Source: JACCWM01 sp040393065 (GTDB taxonomy: Bacteria > Myxococcota_A > Bradymonadia > Bradymonadales > Bradymonadaceae). Taken from it: a stretch of DNA of 29,296 nucleotides. Positions 22,770-29,296 of the stretch are shown one piece after another. The notes under the pieces were generated by a model. The model saw nothing but the letters and a program-made list of their open reading frames with translations. It made no database searches and was not told where the DNA came from. The position numbers and the translations under genes are program-made. The DNA lies in assembly GCA_040393065.1 (NCBI GenBank), contig JBEBUW010000051.1:1-29296 (forward strand). The letters run 5' to 3'. Numbering within the stretch: position 1 is the first letter of the stretch; each line of letters opens with the position of its first letter.

Positions 22770-23282
22770 TTACGCGTATGCGTACTGGGAAATTTCGGAG
22801 TCGTCCGGGGCGACGGAGAACGAGAGTGGCGGTGATGGTTTTATATCAAACTTGGAGATCTCGTTTAATGTTTTAGAGACAGCGGCTCTGGGAGCTTTTC
22901 GTTTGCTTTCAAATTGCTCCCAAATATATGCGGGTACGGATTCAAGGATGCGTGCACGTAAGAGTATTTCTGTAGGGCGGTTCATTTCGGTGATGTCGTC
23001 TTGTTTTCGTTCCCAGTTCATGACGCTCTGGTGGGATGCGACTTCGCAAAGAGCTGCAAATTCTTTGAGAGTTTTGGCCATGCGCATGCGTACAAAACGA
23101 ATCTCATTGCCGGTGAGCGGCGCGGGTTTGTGAGCAAGTGCCCAGAGTGCGAGGTCTTGCAGGGCTTCCCAGTTGATCTGGGGAACCCACTCATCGCGAA
23201 ATTTTTTCATTTTGACGTGCTTGATGATGATCGGGAAGCCGAGAGCATGCGTTGTGTAGTTTTCGATCGTTTTCTGTTCCAT
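22770..23282 (-). CDS. HTH protein, antitoxin-like (MqsA-type HTH)
   Basis: This 170-aa protein is the second gene of a two-gene unit. Residues 56-93 (LTGNEIRFVRMRMAKTLKEF, then SHQSVMNWERK) match an Xre-type helix-turn-helix like that of MqsA/HigA-class antitoxins. The N-terminal 55 residues lack the CxxC zinc knuckles of classical MqsA, so it is not a canonical member. ATG 23282 is preferred because GGAG precedes it by seven bases; a GTG at 23300 overlapping the upstream stop (GTGA) is also in frame but has no ribosome site. It is likely a repressor of its own operon, neutralising the upstream DUF4258 protein; this is inference from arrangement. Confidence 0.7.
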   Translation of the reverse strand: MEQKTIENYTTHALGFPIIIKHVKMKKFRDEWVPQINWEALQDLALWALAHKPAPLTGNEIRFVRMRMAKTLKEFAALCEVASHQSVMNWERKQDDITEMNRPTEILLRARILESVPAYIWEQFESKRKAPRAAVSKTLNEISKFDIKPSPPLSFSVAPDDSEISQYAYA

Positions 23283-23296
23283 GGTAAATCTCCAAA

Positions 23297-23605
23297 TCAC
23301 GAGTTGAGATCAATCACGGTGATGATGACGAGCATGGTCAATTCGTCAATTGCGACGGCGATTCTCAGCGAACGCTCATCTCGTGGCTGACTTCGTATGG
23401 CATAATCCCAGTCCTGAAATTTCTCATTGTAGGTGTCTTTTTTACGTTCATGCCAGCCAGACTGCAAAACATGAAGGACTTCCGGGAGAATTACGTGGCG
23501 TTCTTTCATGCGGAGGCTTGCATGCTCGGTGATGTGATACCGGCCATTCTGAACGAAGGTTTTGACGGTTTCTAGCAGGTTGGGGTCTTTCTTTTTTCGA
23601 GACAT
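23297..23605 (-). CDS. DUF4258-like protein, candidate toxin
   Basis: This small 102-aa basic protein has YHITEHASLRMKERHV and VLHVLQSGWHE, the H-A-x-x-R-M-x-x-R pattern of DUF4258. DUF4258 proteins are compact folds often placed beside HTH antitoxins and sometimes compared with RelE/MqsR-like RNases. ATG 23605 has AGGGA (minus strand, 23610-23614) just upstream. It is the first gene of the pair, with the HTH gene following at once, so the order is toxin-first as in mqsRA and higBA. A palindromic operator overlaps its promoter. Toxicity is inferred from context only. Confidence 0.7.
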   Translation of the reverse strand: MSRKKKDPNLLETVKTFVQNGRYHITEHASLRMKERHVILPEVLHVLQSGWHERKKDTYNEKFQDWDYAIRSQPRDERSLRIAVAIDELTMLVIITVIDLNS

Positions 23606-23622
23606 TGAGTCCCTGTTGCCAA

Positions 23623-23659
23623 GTCATATTTCTTAACTGAATGTAAATCAATTACATTC
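23623..23659 (-). promoter_or_regulatory. Promoter with palindromic operator for the toxin-antitoxin-like pair
   Basis: An 8-bp perfect inverted repeat, GAATGTAA (23639-23646) and TTACATTC (23652-23659), is separated by five bases. On the minus strand it covers TTGATT (23646-23651), a plausible -35, followed after exactly 17 bases by TATGAC (23623-23628), a plausible -10. The toxin-like start lies 18 bases beyond. Binding of the HTH protein here would block RNA polymerase, the usual autoregulation of such loci. Confidence 0.65.
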
Positions 23660-23697
23660 CTTCGGCAAGTGGCCACTATCTCAGTGTTTTGGGGGAA

Positions 23698-23850
23698 AGC
23701 ACGGCAAAGGCGTGTCTCGCGCGACGCCGCGACGCCGCGAAGGAAAGGCAGGGCAAAGGCAAAAGGTGCACGCGAAGCCGCGAAGGCGCGAATTTCGCGA
23801 AGGAAAGACGAAAGAAAGGCAGGGCAAAGGTAAGAAAGGTGAAGGGGAGG
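23698..23850 (+). repeat. CGCGAAG-type dispersed repeat, double copy (4a, 4b)
   Basis: Two cores in tandem: CGACGCCGCGACGCCGCGAA (near 23722-23741) and ACGCGAAGCCGCGAAGGCGC (from 23770). Each is followed by GAAAGG/GGCAAAGG tracts. Same strand as all other copies; between the toxin-like gene's promoter and the end of the LOG gene. Confidence 0.7.
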
Positions 23851-23895
23851 TGGGGCCTGCCTGGGGTGAGGAGCGGGTTGGTGGCGGGAGGTGGG

Positions 23896-25296
23896 TTAGA
23901 GGGGGGCCAGGGCCAGGGCGGCGGCGTGGGCGGGGTCGTCGGTGATGGTGACGAGGTCGAGGTCGGCCAGGCTGATGGTCTGGCGTTGGCCGTCGTGCAT
24001 TTGCTGGCGGATGGTCTGGAAGAGGGGCGTCCAGAAGTCGGAGCCGAGCAGGATGATGCGGCGCGCGGGGATTTTGCGGGTCTGGAGCTGGCAGAGGATG
24101 GAGAAGAGTTCGTCGAGGGTGCCCAGGCCGCCGGGCAGCGCGACGACGGCGCGGGAGCCTTCGGTGAGGAGGACTTTGTGGGTGAGGCGGTCGTTGACGA
24201 GGTGGACGCGGTCGGCGCCGTAGATGTTTCGGGCGTCGGTGCGGCGCATGCCGAAGGCTTGTTGGGGGAGGTATTCGTTGCCGGCGTGTCCGCCGTGGGC
24301 CAGGGCGACGCTGAGCATGCCGGGGCCGGCGGCGCGGGTGGGGACGCCTTCGGTGGCAAGGATTCTGGCGAGTTCGGTGGCGTGTTCGATGGCGAGATCG
24401 TCGCTGGTGAGGCGTGAACCGCCGAGGACGGTGACAGCGGGTGTGAGGTGTTCGAGGTAGTTTAAGCCTTCGACAAGTTCGGTGGCGATGCGTTTGCCGA
24501 GGCTTGCGAGGGGTTCGATGACGGCGCGGGTGGCGAGCGGTTCGGTGACGGCGGCGATGGCGTCTTCGGGCGTGTCGACGAGTTTCACCATGTCGAAGAA
24601 CTCGGGCAGGACGGCGGTGTTGGGGCAGACCTGGCCGCATTTTTTGAGTGCCTGCGCCAGGGGTTCCCAGAAGGCGCGGTCGAAGAGAACGATGGGGTAG
24701 TCGAGGAATCCGGCGACTTTGAGTCGCCAGACTTCGAGGAGTTCGTCGATGGTGCCGAAGCCGCCGGGGAAAACGATGAGGCCGAGAGCGTTCTGGTAGA
24801 GCATCAGCTTGCGGGTGGGCAGGTGCGTGAGCTCCATGGAGATGTCGATGTCGGGATTGATGGCCTGTTCGCGGGGCAGGATGATGTTGAAGCCCTGGGT
24901 GAGAGCGCGGACGCCGCGTTTTTCGCGGGCGGCTGCGGCGGCTTCGTAGTCGGCGTGGTCGCGTCCCAGGCGCGCGCGGAATCCTGCGGGCACAGCCGCC
25001 ATGATGCCGGGGCCGGCGCCGGTTCGGGGTGGGATGTTGGCTTCGGCCAGCAGTTCGCCCATGCGGATTCCGGCCTCGTAGTAGCGGTCGTCGGGTTTGA
25101 TGCGTGCGCCGCCAAAGAAGGTGACGGCGGGCTCCATTTCGTTGAGCATGGCGAAGCCTTCGTCGAGTTCGTTGACGAGTTCGCGGGCAAGCTCGCTGGA
25201 GGAGCCGAAGGATTCGGAGAGTTCGCCCCACAGGCCTCTGGGCTCGGCGGCGGCGGGGAGGGTCGGAGTATCTTGCGCGTTTTTCATAGTCTTCAT
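23896..25296 (-). CDS. Tandem LOG-domain protein (two fused LOG/TIGR00730-like domains)
   Basis: This 466-aa cytoplasmic protein consists of two Rossmann-type LOG domains in one chain. Normal LOG proteins (nucleotide 5'-monophosphate phosphoribohydrolases, as in cytokinin activation) are ~180-250 aa. Domain 1 (~56-260) has FFGGARI, GAGPGIMAAV, the catalytic-type TRKLML and PGGFGTIDE (~177-185). Domain 2 (~278-466) has VLGGSRL, AAGPGMLSVAL and PGGLGTLDE (~388-396), but the TRK element reads THK (His373 for Arg), so it may be inactive or changed. The N-terminal 55 residues are a charged extension. Two adjacent Met codons near the start; ATG 25296 was kept. Divergent from uridine kinase, which suggests, weakly, a nucleotide-related role. 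Confidence 0.8.
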   Translation of the reverse strand: MKTMKNAQDTPTLPAAAEPRGLWGELSESFGSSSELARELVNELDEGFAMLNEMEPAVTFFGGARIKPDDRYYEAGIRMGELLAEANIPPRTGAGPGIMAAVPAGFRARLGRDHADYEAAAAAREKRGVRALTQGFNIILPREQAINPDIDISMELTHLPTRKLMLYQNALGLIVFPGGFGTIDELLEVWRLKVAGFLDYPIVLFDRAFWEPLAQALKKCGQVCPNTAVLPEFFDMVKLVDTPEDAIAAVTEPLATRAVIEPLASLGKRIATELVEGLNYLEHLTPAVTVLGGSRLTSDDLAIEHATELARILATEGVPTRAAGPGMLSVALAHGGHAGNEYLPQQAFGMRRTDARNIYGADRVHLVNDRLTHKVLLTEGSRAVVALPGGLGTLDELFSILCQLQTRKIPARRIILLGSDFWTPLFQTIRQQMHDGQRQTISLADLDLVTITDDPAHAAALALAPL

Positions 25297-25469
25297 CGGT
25301 CAATATAGATTCAAATCGTTAAGAAATCGTCTTTGTGGTGTGCAGCAGGCGGCCGTGCGATCCGGCGTTGACAGCAAGCGGGGGCATGGGCGAAGTTTGC
25401 GCCTGAGAAGCGCGTTGCCGCCGTCGGGAAACGCAAACCATGTCGTAGGTTTATGCGAGAGCGAAGTAG

Positions 25470-26108
25470 ATGCATGTAGGATTTGAACAGCCCATTGAGT
25501 TGCCTGTCATTGTTGGAATTGCCGGTGGTACAGGTTCGGGAAAAACGACAGTTTCGCGGAGTGTTCAAAAGAGCCTCGGTGAGAAAAGCTGCATCGTTCA
25601 ACACGACTGGTATTATCATGACCGCAGCCATTTGACGCCAGAAGAAATGGCGCAGGTAAATTTTGATCATCCGCACAGTCTGGACAACGAGTTGTTGGTG
25701 GAGCATTTGCGGGCGCTGAAGTCGGGGCAGGCGATTGAGGCGCCGCAGTATGATTTTGCGCGTCATGTGCGCATGGAAGAGACGGTGCGTGTGGAGCCGC
25801 TGCCGGTGATCATTGTGGAAGGGATTTTGTTGTTCGCGCTGCCGGAGCTGCGTGAGGTGTTCGATATCAAGCTGTTCGTGGATACGGACGCTGATATTCG
25901 GGTTTTTCGTCGGATTCGCCGGGATATTCGGGAGCGCGGGCGCGATTTTGAGTCGGTGCGCCAGCAGTATTATGACACGGTGCGGCCGATGCACATCGAG
26001 TTTGTGGAGCCTTCTAAGCGCTGGGCGGATTTGATCATTCCGGAAGGCGGCAACAACCAGATTGGTCTGGGCGTGATTGTGGAGCGGCTGCGGCGGTTTA
26101 CGGAGTAG
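25470..26108 (+). CDS. udk: Uridine kinase
   Basis: This 212-aa enzyme phosphorylates uridine and cytidine to UMP/CMP in pyrimidine salvage. P-loop GGTGSGKTT is at 19-27, followed by the family-typical HDWYYHDRSHLTPEEMAQVNFDHP (here split around residues 46-70) and YDFARHVR. VEGILLFALPELREVFDIKLFVDTD gives the Walker B/substrate-binding part, and RRIRRDIRERGRD the lid region. Length is normal for the family (about 205-215 aa). ATG 25470 has only a weak GAGA upstream. The palindromic element copy B begins at its stop codon. Confidence 0.92.
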   Translation: MHVGFEQPIELPVIVGIAGGTGSGKTTVSRSVQKSLGEKSCIVQHDWYYHDRSHLTPEEMAQVNFDHPHSLDNELLVEHLRALKSGQAIEAPQYDFARHVRMEETVRVEPLPVIIVEGILLFALPELREVFDIKLFVDTDADIRVFRRIRRDIRERGRDFESVRQQYYDTVRPMHIEFVEPSKRWADLIIPEGGNNQIGLGVIVERLRRFTE

Positions 26109-26231
26109 GCGGTGGGCGGCGGGCCTAAATCGACGATAGCTTTGCCGCTTCCCTGGGGATGGCCGAACAAAGGCCTATCCCCAGGAAACCGGCTTCGCTC
26201 TCGTGCGATTTATGCCTCGCCGTAGGCGTTG
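26106..26231. repeat. Long palindromic repeat element, copy B
   Basis: It begins at the udk stop codon (GGAGTAGGCGG, as in copy A). Outer arms around TAAATCGA (26126-26133) and GCGATTTATG (26205-26214) are imperfect. The inner stem is very strong: CCTGGGGATGGCC (26152-26164) with GGCCTATCCCCAGG (26172-26185), loop GAACAAA. Compared with copy A (12505-12642), the shared segments keep order and spacing, while the inner stems differ in sequence but stay paired, a sign of compensated base changes. Confidence 0.8.
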
Positions 26232-26338
26232 GTTGGTTTGGTGGTGAGTTGGAGTTCGTGGTCGGATCGATGTTGAGTTGGTTCGGTGGTTTGCGTTTTG
26301 TGGTTTGGACGTAACAACGAATCCGATGGAGACAGATG

Positions 26339-26794
26339 ATGCGGTTTGCAGTGGTTTTGATGCTGGTGGTTTTTGCGGTGGGTTGTAGCCGGGGCTATGA
26401 CCGGGCTGGCATTCAAGATCCGGCTAAGAGTCTGGGGACGGCCAATGTGGCGGCGGGGCCGGATGGTCGTGAGCATTCGATGGTGGGGAAGGCCAGCTGG
26501 TATGGGAAGAAATTTCATGGGCGGACGACGGCCAGCGGTGAGCCGTACGATATGTATGCGTTTACGGCGGCGCATAAGACGTTGCCGTTTCATACGATTG
26601 TGCGCGTGACGGATCCGAAGAGTCGAAAGTCGGTGGTGGTGCGGATCAGTGATCGCGGGCCGTTTACGAAGGGGCGGGTGATTGATCTGTCGTGGGCGGC
26701 GGCGTCGGATCTGGGGATGATCGATGCTGGCGTGGTGCCGGTGCGCCTGGAAGTTTTGCAGTGGGGCAATGGGCGGCGGGTGCCGAATAGTTAG
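26339..26794 (+). CDS. rlpA: RlpA-family lipoprotein (double-psi beta-barrel)
   Basis: This 151-aa outer-membrane lipoprotein has a short signal peptide ending in the lipobox-like AVGC. The double-psi beta-barrel is complete: GKASWYGKKFHGRTTASGEP, HKTLPFHTIVRVTDP, VVVRISDRGPF with the catalytic Asp, and RVIDLSWAAASDLGM. RlpA proteins cleave or bind denuded peptidoglycan at septa. There is no C-terminal SPOR domain, so septal targeting by glycan binding is not evident. Two ATGs lie side by side (26336 and 26339); the second has better spacing from GGAG (26328-26331). Monocistronic, followed by repeat DNA. Confidence 0.88.
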   Translation: MRFAVVLMLVVFAVGCSRGYDRAGIQDPAKSLGTANVAAGPDGREHSMVGKASWYGKKFHGRTTASGEPYDMYAFTAAHKTLPFHTIVRVTDPKSRKSVVVRISDRGPFTKGRVIDLSWAAASDLGMIDAGVVPVRLEVLQWGNGRRVPNS

Positions 26795-26819
26795 CAAATT
26801 GTCGCGAGGGAAAAGGCGT

Positions 26820-26883
26820 GTCTTTCGCGAAGCCGCGAAGGCGCGAAGGAAAAGCGGGGAAAAGCGGGGAAAAGCGGGGAACA
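26820..26883 (+). repeat. CGCGAAG-type dispersed repeat (copy 5) with 10-bp tandem tail
   Basis: TTTCGCGAAGCCGCGAAGGC (26823-26842) is followed by GCGAAGG and then AAAAGCGGGG three times at 10-base spacing. Same orientation as the other copies. Confidence 0.7.
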
Positions 26884-26959
26884 GCAAGATGCGAAGAGGG
26901 CGAGCGTGAAAAGAGAGGGGGTAATCGTCAGGGAGCAGGGCAGGTTACTGTGGTGGATG

Positions 26960-27211
26960 TGCAGAATGGGATCCGTTCTGTGGTGTGGGCGTGTTCTGGA
27001 GTTCAGAATAGGATCAGTTCGGTGAGGTGATGGCATTCTGGAATGCAGAATGGGTGCAGAGTAGTGAAGTGATGGCATTCTGGATTTCAGAATAGGATCC
27101 GTTCTGTGGTGTGGGCGTGTTCTGGAGTTCAGAATCGGATCAGTTCGGTGAAGTGATGGGGTTCTGAAATGCAGAACAGGTGCAGAGCGGTGAAGTGATG
27201 GGGTTCTGCAG
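26960..27211. repeat. 42-bp tandem array (6 units) with 126-bp higher-order period
   Basis: Units start at 26960, 27002, 27044, 27086, 27128 and 27170, all exactly 42 bases. Unit 4 differs from unit 1 at two bases; units 5 and 6 resemble units 2 and 3. The array is therefore a duplicated triplet. Unit junctions carry TTCTG-N5-CAGAA, a small palindrome, and units 1 and 4 have another inverted pair CAGAA...TTCTG around GGATCCG. Directly upstream of the GMC operon. Confidence 0.9.
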
Positions 27212-27240
27212 ATTGAAGTAAGGCGAAGGAGGTCGTGGTG

Positions 27241-27816
27241 GTGAGTTTGAGGCAATTGCTGGGGCGTGGGGCGGATGTGCAGCGGGTGGCGCAGGATCTG
27301 GGGCTGGAGGCGAGTGCTCGGCTGGCGGCGCGGTTTTTGGGGGAGAAGCTGGACGCGGAGCGCGGCGCGTTTGCGGGCTGGCAGGTGGTGGTGCTGGAAG
27401 CTGTGCTGGAGCGGATGTGCGCGTATGAGGCGCCGGATTTGCCGGGCGTGGTGGAAAGCGGTGCGCTGGATTGTGCGCTGGGGTTTATTGGAGGGATGCC
27501 GGACGAGTCGCGGGCGGTGCTGGGGGATTTGCTGGCGGTTTTTGAGTTCGGGCCGCTGGTGCTCGGGGTCGGAAATGGGAACAAGAAGGGGAAGCGTGCG
27601 CGGTTTACGCGGTTGGATGCGGCGGCGCAGGATGCGTATCTGGCGTCGTGGGAGAATTCGGGGCTGGCTGCGCGGCGGGCGGCGTTTCGGGGGCTTAAGT
27701 CGGTTTGCATGATGGGGTACTGGACGCGTTCTGAGACGTGGGGCGCGATTGGCTATAGTTTTGAGGGCAATCCGGGTGTTCCAGCGCGCTATTTTGTGGC
27801 GAAGGATGGTGAATGA
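27241..27816 (+). CDS. Small subunit/partner of GMC oxidoreductase
   Basis: This ~191-aa protein resembles small proteins encoded just before GMC-type oxidoreductases (gluconate-2-dehydrogenase-subunit-3-like). The C-terminal half has the typical RFTRLDAAAQDAYLASWE and AFRGLKSVCMMGYW, then SETWGAIGYSF. It has no twin-arginine or other signal peptide, unlike subunit 3 of periplasmic dehydrogenases. Three GTG codons in a row (27235, 27238, 27241) can start it; the strong AAGGAGG (27226-27232) gives the best spacing to 27241 or 27238. Its stop shares a base with the ATG of the next gene (TGATG), so translation is coupled. It probably helps assembly or electron transfer of the large subunit. Confidence 0.7.
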   Translation: MSLRQLLGRGADVQRVAQDLGLEASARLAARFLGEKLDAERGAFAGWQVVVLEAVLERMCAYEAPDLPGVVESGALDCALGFIGGMPDESRAVLGDLLAVFEFGPLVLGVGNGNKKGKRARFTRLDAAAQDAYLASWENSGLAARRAAFRGLKSVCMMGYWTRSETWGAIGYSFEGNPGVPARYFVAKDGE

Positions 27817-29296
27817 TGCAGGGAATCGTGTCGCTGGTGGGAAGTCGAGATGTGGTGCGGCTGGAGGCCGAGGTCGTTGTGGTGGGGCTCGGGGCGGGCG
27901 GCGGAATGGTGTTTCATGACCTGGCGCTGGCGGGGCTGGATGTGATCGGGGTGGAGGTCGGGCAGTATATTGCGACGGAAGAAATGACGTTGCGCGAGGA
28001 AGAAATGATGCCGCGGTTGTTTGCGGAGGGTGGTTCGCGGGCGACGAGTGATTTTGCGATCAATGTCATGCAGGGGCGCGGAGTGGGAGGATCGACGTTG
28101 CACAATACGAATTTGTGCAAGCGTTTGCCGGCCGAAATTCTGCAGGAATGGGAGGATGATTACGGGGTGGAGGGCGTGAACGGCCCGGAGTTGCAGGCGG
28201 ATTTTGCGTCGGTGGAGAGGCTTTTGAATGTGCATCCGGTGCCGGATGCGGATGTGAATCCGAATAATGCGGCGATGGCGCGCGGCGTGGAGGCGCTGGG
28301 GTATCGGGGCGGGCGGTTGAGTCATAATCGGGAGGGGTGCCGGGGCTCAGGGTTTTGTGAGGTCGGGTGTCCGAACAATGGCAAGCAAAACGTGGCGAAG
28401 GTGCTGGTGCCGCCGGCGCTGGCGAGTGGCGGGCGGATTTATACGGATGTTCGGATTGACAGGGTGCTGACGCGCGGCGGTCGGGCGGTGGGCGTGCGCG
28501 GCCGCGTGGTGGAGCAAAATGTCGGGAAGATGGGACAAAGAGACGGCGCGGAGGTGGAGATTCGGGCCAAGCGCGTGGTGCTCTCGGGCAGTGCTACGGG
28601 TTCTGCGGCGATTGTGAAGCGTAGCGGTTTGCCGGATCCGTACGGGCTTGCCGGGACGAATCTGCACATGCATCCGGGGGCGATGGTGGTGGGGGTTTTT
28701 GATGACGAGGCGGACGGGCTGATCGAGGGGTGGAAGGGCGTGCCGCAGTCGGAGAATTGTACGGAGTTTCTGGAGTTTGGGCCGCGTGCGAAAAATCGCG
28801 TCTGGCTGGTTTCTGGTTTTGCGCATCCGGGGGCGTCGGCGGGTTTTTTGCCCGGGTTCGGACGCGAGCACGGCGCGCTGATGCGGATGTATCCGCGCGT
28901 GGCGAGTATTATTGCGATGTTGCATGACCATTCGTCGGGGACGGTTTCGCCGGGGCGCGGGGAGAAGGTGCATATTTCGTACCGGTTGACGCGGGCGGAT
29001 TATGAGCAGATGGCGCTCGGGTTGCGGGAGGCGGCGCGGATATTTCTGGCGGCCGGGGCGACGCGCGTGATGATTCCGCTGGCGCCGCCGCGCTGGGTGA
29101 CGAGCGAGCGCGAGATCGACCGGATTACGGTTGCGGACCTCGGGCCGTTGTCGCCGGCGATGGTGGCGGTGCATCCGATGTCGACGCTGTGGATGGGGAA
29201 AAATCCGAGGCGGTCGGTGGTCAATTCACAGGGCGAGCATCATCAGGTGCGCGGGTTGTTTGTGGCGGACGGGACGTTGTTTCCGACGTGGCTTGG
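27816..29296 (+). CDS. GMC-family FAD-dependent oxidoreductase (partial, runs off window)
   Basis: The frame is open for 493 codons to the right edge. An FAD-binding motif (VVVVGLGAGGGMVFHDLALAG region, residues ~20-40) is followed by GRGVGGSTLHNTNLCKRLP, the GMC N-terminal signature. A Cys motif C-x5-C-x3-CP (in GCRGSGFCEVGCPNNGKQN) is typical of the Cys-containing long-chain/choline-type branch. The C-terminal GMC_C domain is recognised by VAVHPMSTLWMGKNPRRSVV and GLFVADGTLFPTWL. The usual HPMGTCRMG reads HPMSTLWMG here, keeping the catalytic His but changing its neighbours. Family members oxidise alcohols or sugars; the substrate is unknown. ATG 27816 overlaps the stop of the small-subunit gene. 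Only the last few residues are missing. Confidence 0.85.
   Translation, partial: MQGIVSLVGSRDVVRLEAEVVVVGLGAGGGMVFHDLALAGLDVIGVEVGQYIATEEMTLREEEMMPRLFAEGGSRATSDFAINVMQGRGVGGSTLHNTNLCKRLPAEILQEWEDDYGVEGVNGPELQADFASVERLLNVHPVPDADVNPNNAAMARGVEALGYRGGRLSHNREGCRGSGFCEVGCPNNGKQNVAKVLVPPALASGGRIYTDVRIDRVLTRGGRAVGVRGRVVEQNVGKMGQRDGAEVEIRAKRVVLSGSATGSAAIVKRSGLPDPYGLAGTNLHMHPGAMVVGVFDDEADGLIEGWKGVPQSENCTEFLEFGPRAKNRVWLVSGFAHPGASAGFLPGFGREHGALMRMYPRVASIIAMLHDHSSGTVSPGRGEKVHISYRLTRADYEQMALGLREAARIFLAAGATRVMIPLAPPRWVTSEREIDRITVADLGPLSPAMVAVHPMSTLWMGKNPRRSVVNSQGEHHQVRGLFVADGTLFPTWL

Larger units (their letters stand above)
26795..27240. other. 446-base region of repeats before the GMC operon
   Basis: No gene is supported. 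It holds a CGCGAAG-type repeat (26825-26855), three AAAAGCGGGG units (26850-26880), and the 42-bp array (26960-27211). The array ends 15 bases before the ribosome-binding site of the next gene, so the promoter of the operon must lie within or before it. Confidence 0.7.

Noticed and set aside
23681..25303. 540-aa minus-strand frame, Arg/Pro-rich
   Set aside because: It is a shadow of the LOG-domain gene in another frame of the same strand; composition is that of GC-rich out-of-frame DNA and no family motif is seen.
26960..27211. Possible CRISPR array or 14-aa repeat protein on the minus strand (26791-27255)
   Set aside because: Units abut without spacers. The minus-strand frame is open only because 42 is a multiple of three; it also runs through the CGCGAAG repeat and has no ribosome site.
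1..29296. tRNA genes or insertion sequences
   Set aside because: Looked for the conserved TTCGANTC arm with acceptor-stem pairing and for transposase motifs by eye; none found.

Overview
The window looks like a stretch of chromosome from a GC-rich Gram-negative bacterium. Evidence for an outer membrane includes several lipoprotein signal peptides, an RlpA-type lipoprotein, and a LolCDE/MacAB-like adaptor-permease-ATPase operon. Two large lipoproteins combine Cys-rich segments with FG-GAP/VCBS repeats, a style common in Myxococcota/Bradymonadales-type 'deltaproteobacteria'. That taxonomic placement is inference from protein style; no marker gene except the tail of a 5S rRNA is present.

Layout. 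Bases 1-96 hold the 3' end of a 5S rRNA and its terminator. 273-4612 hold a PAP2-superfamily membrane enzyme, a DUF6544-like protein, a bacterioferritin-like protein and a 596-aa coiled-coil/membrane protein of unknown function. 4778-9637 is a tandem pair of paralogous VCBS lipoproteins that share a perfectly identical 534-bp tract. 9891-11101 is a HipA-like kinase/DUF3037 pair. 11254-12507 is a soluble PAS histidine kinase. It is followed by a long palindromic element, a five-unit 24-bp hairpin array and a DUF488 gene. 13323-15197 is an exported LVIVD-type beta-propeller protein. 15785-19027 is a three-gene transporter operon with overlapping or coupled starts. 19384-20058 is a lipoprotein MsrA. 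20789-22426 is a YbiT-like ABC-F protein whose second Walker A lysine is replaced by arginine. 22770-23605 is a toxin-antitoxin-like pair with a palindromic operator over its promoter. 23896-25296 is a protein made of two fused LOG domains. 25470-26108 is uridine kinase and 26339-26794 is RlpA. 27241-29296 is a two-gene operon for a GMC-type oxidoreductase; its large subunit runs off the right edge.

The most distinctive feature is the intergenic DNA, which is packed with different repeat architectures. There is a two-copy ~115-bp palindromic element directly after two unrelated genes that both end in GGAGTAG. There are four kinds of tandem array (24, 31, ~41 and 42 bp), a ~185-bp inverted-repeat element, TAGCCCA hairpins, and six copies of a CGCGAAG-rich repeat all in the same orientation. 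The 42-bp array (26960-27211) has a higher-order 126-bp organisation and alternating inverted TTCTG/CAGAA half-sites. It lies directly upstream of the GMC operon and is the strongest candidate for an undescribed regulatory structure. No CRISPR array, insertion sequence transposase or tRNA was seen.
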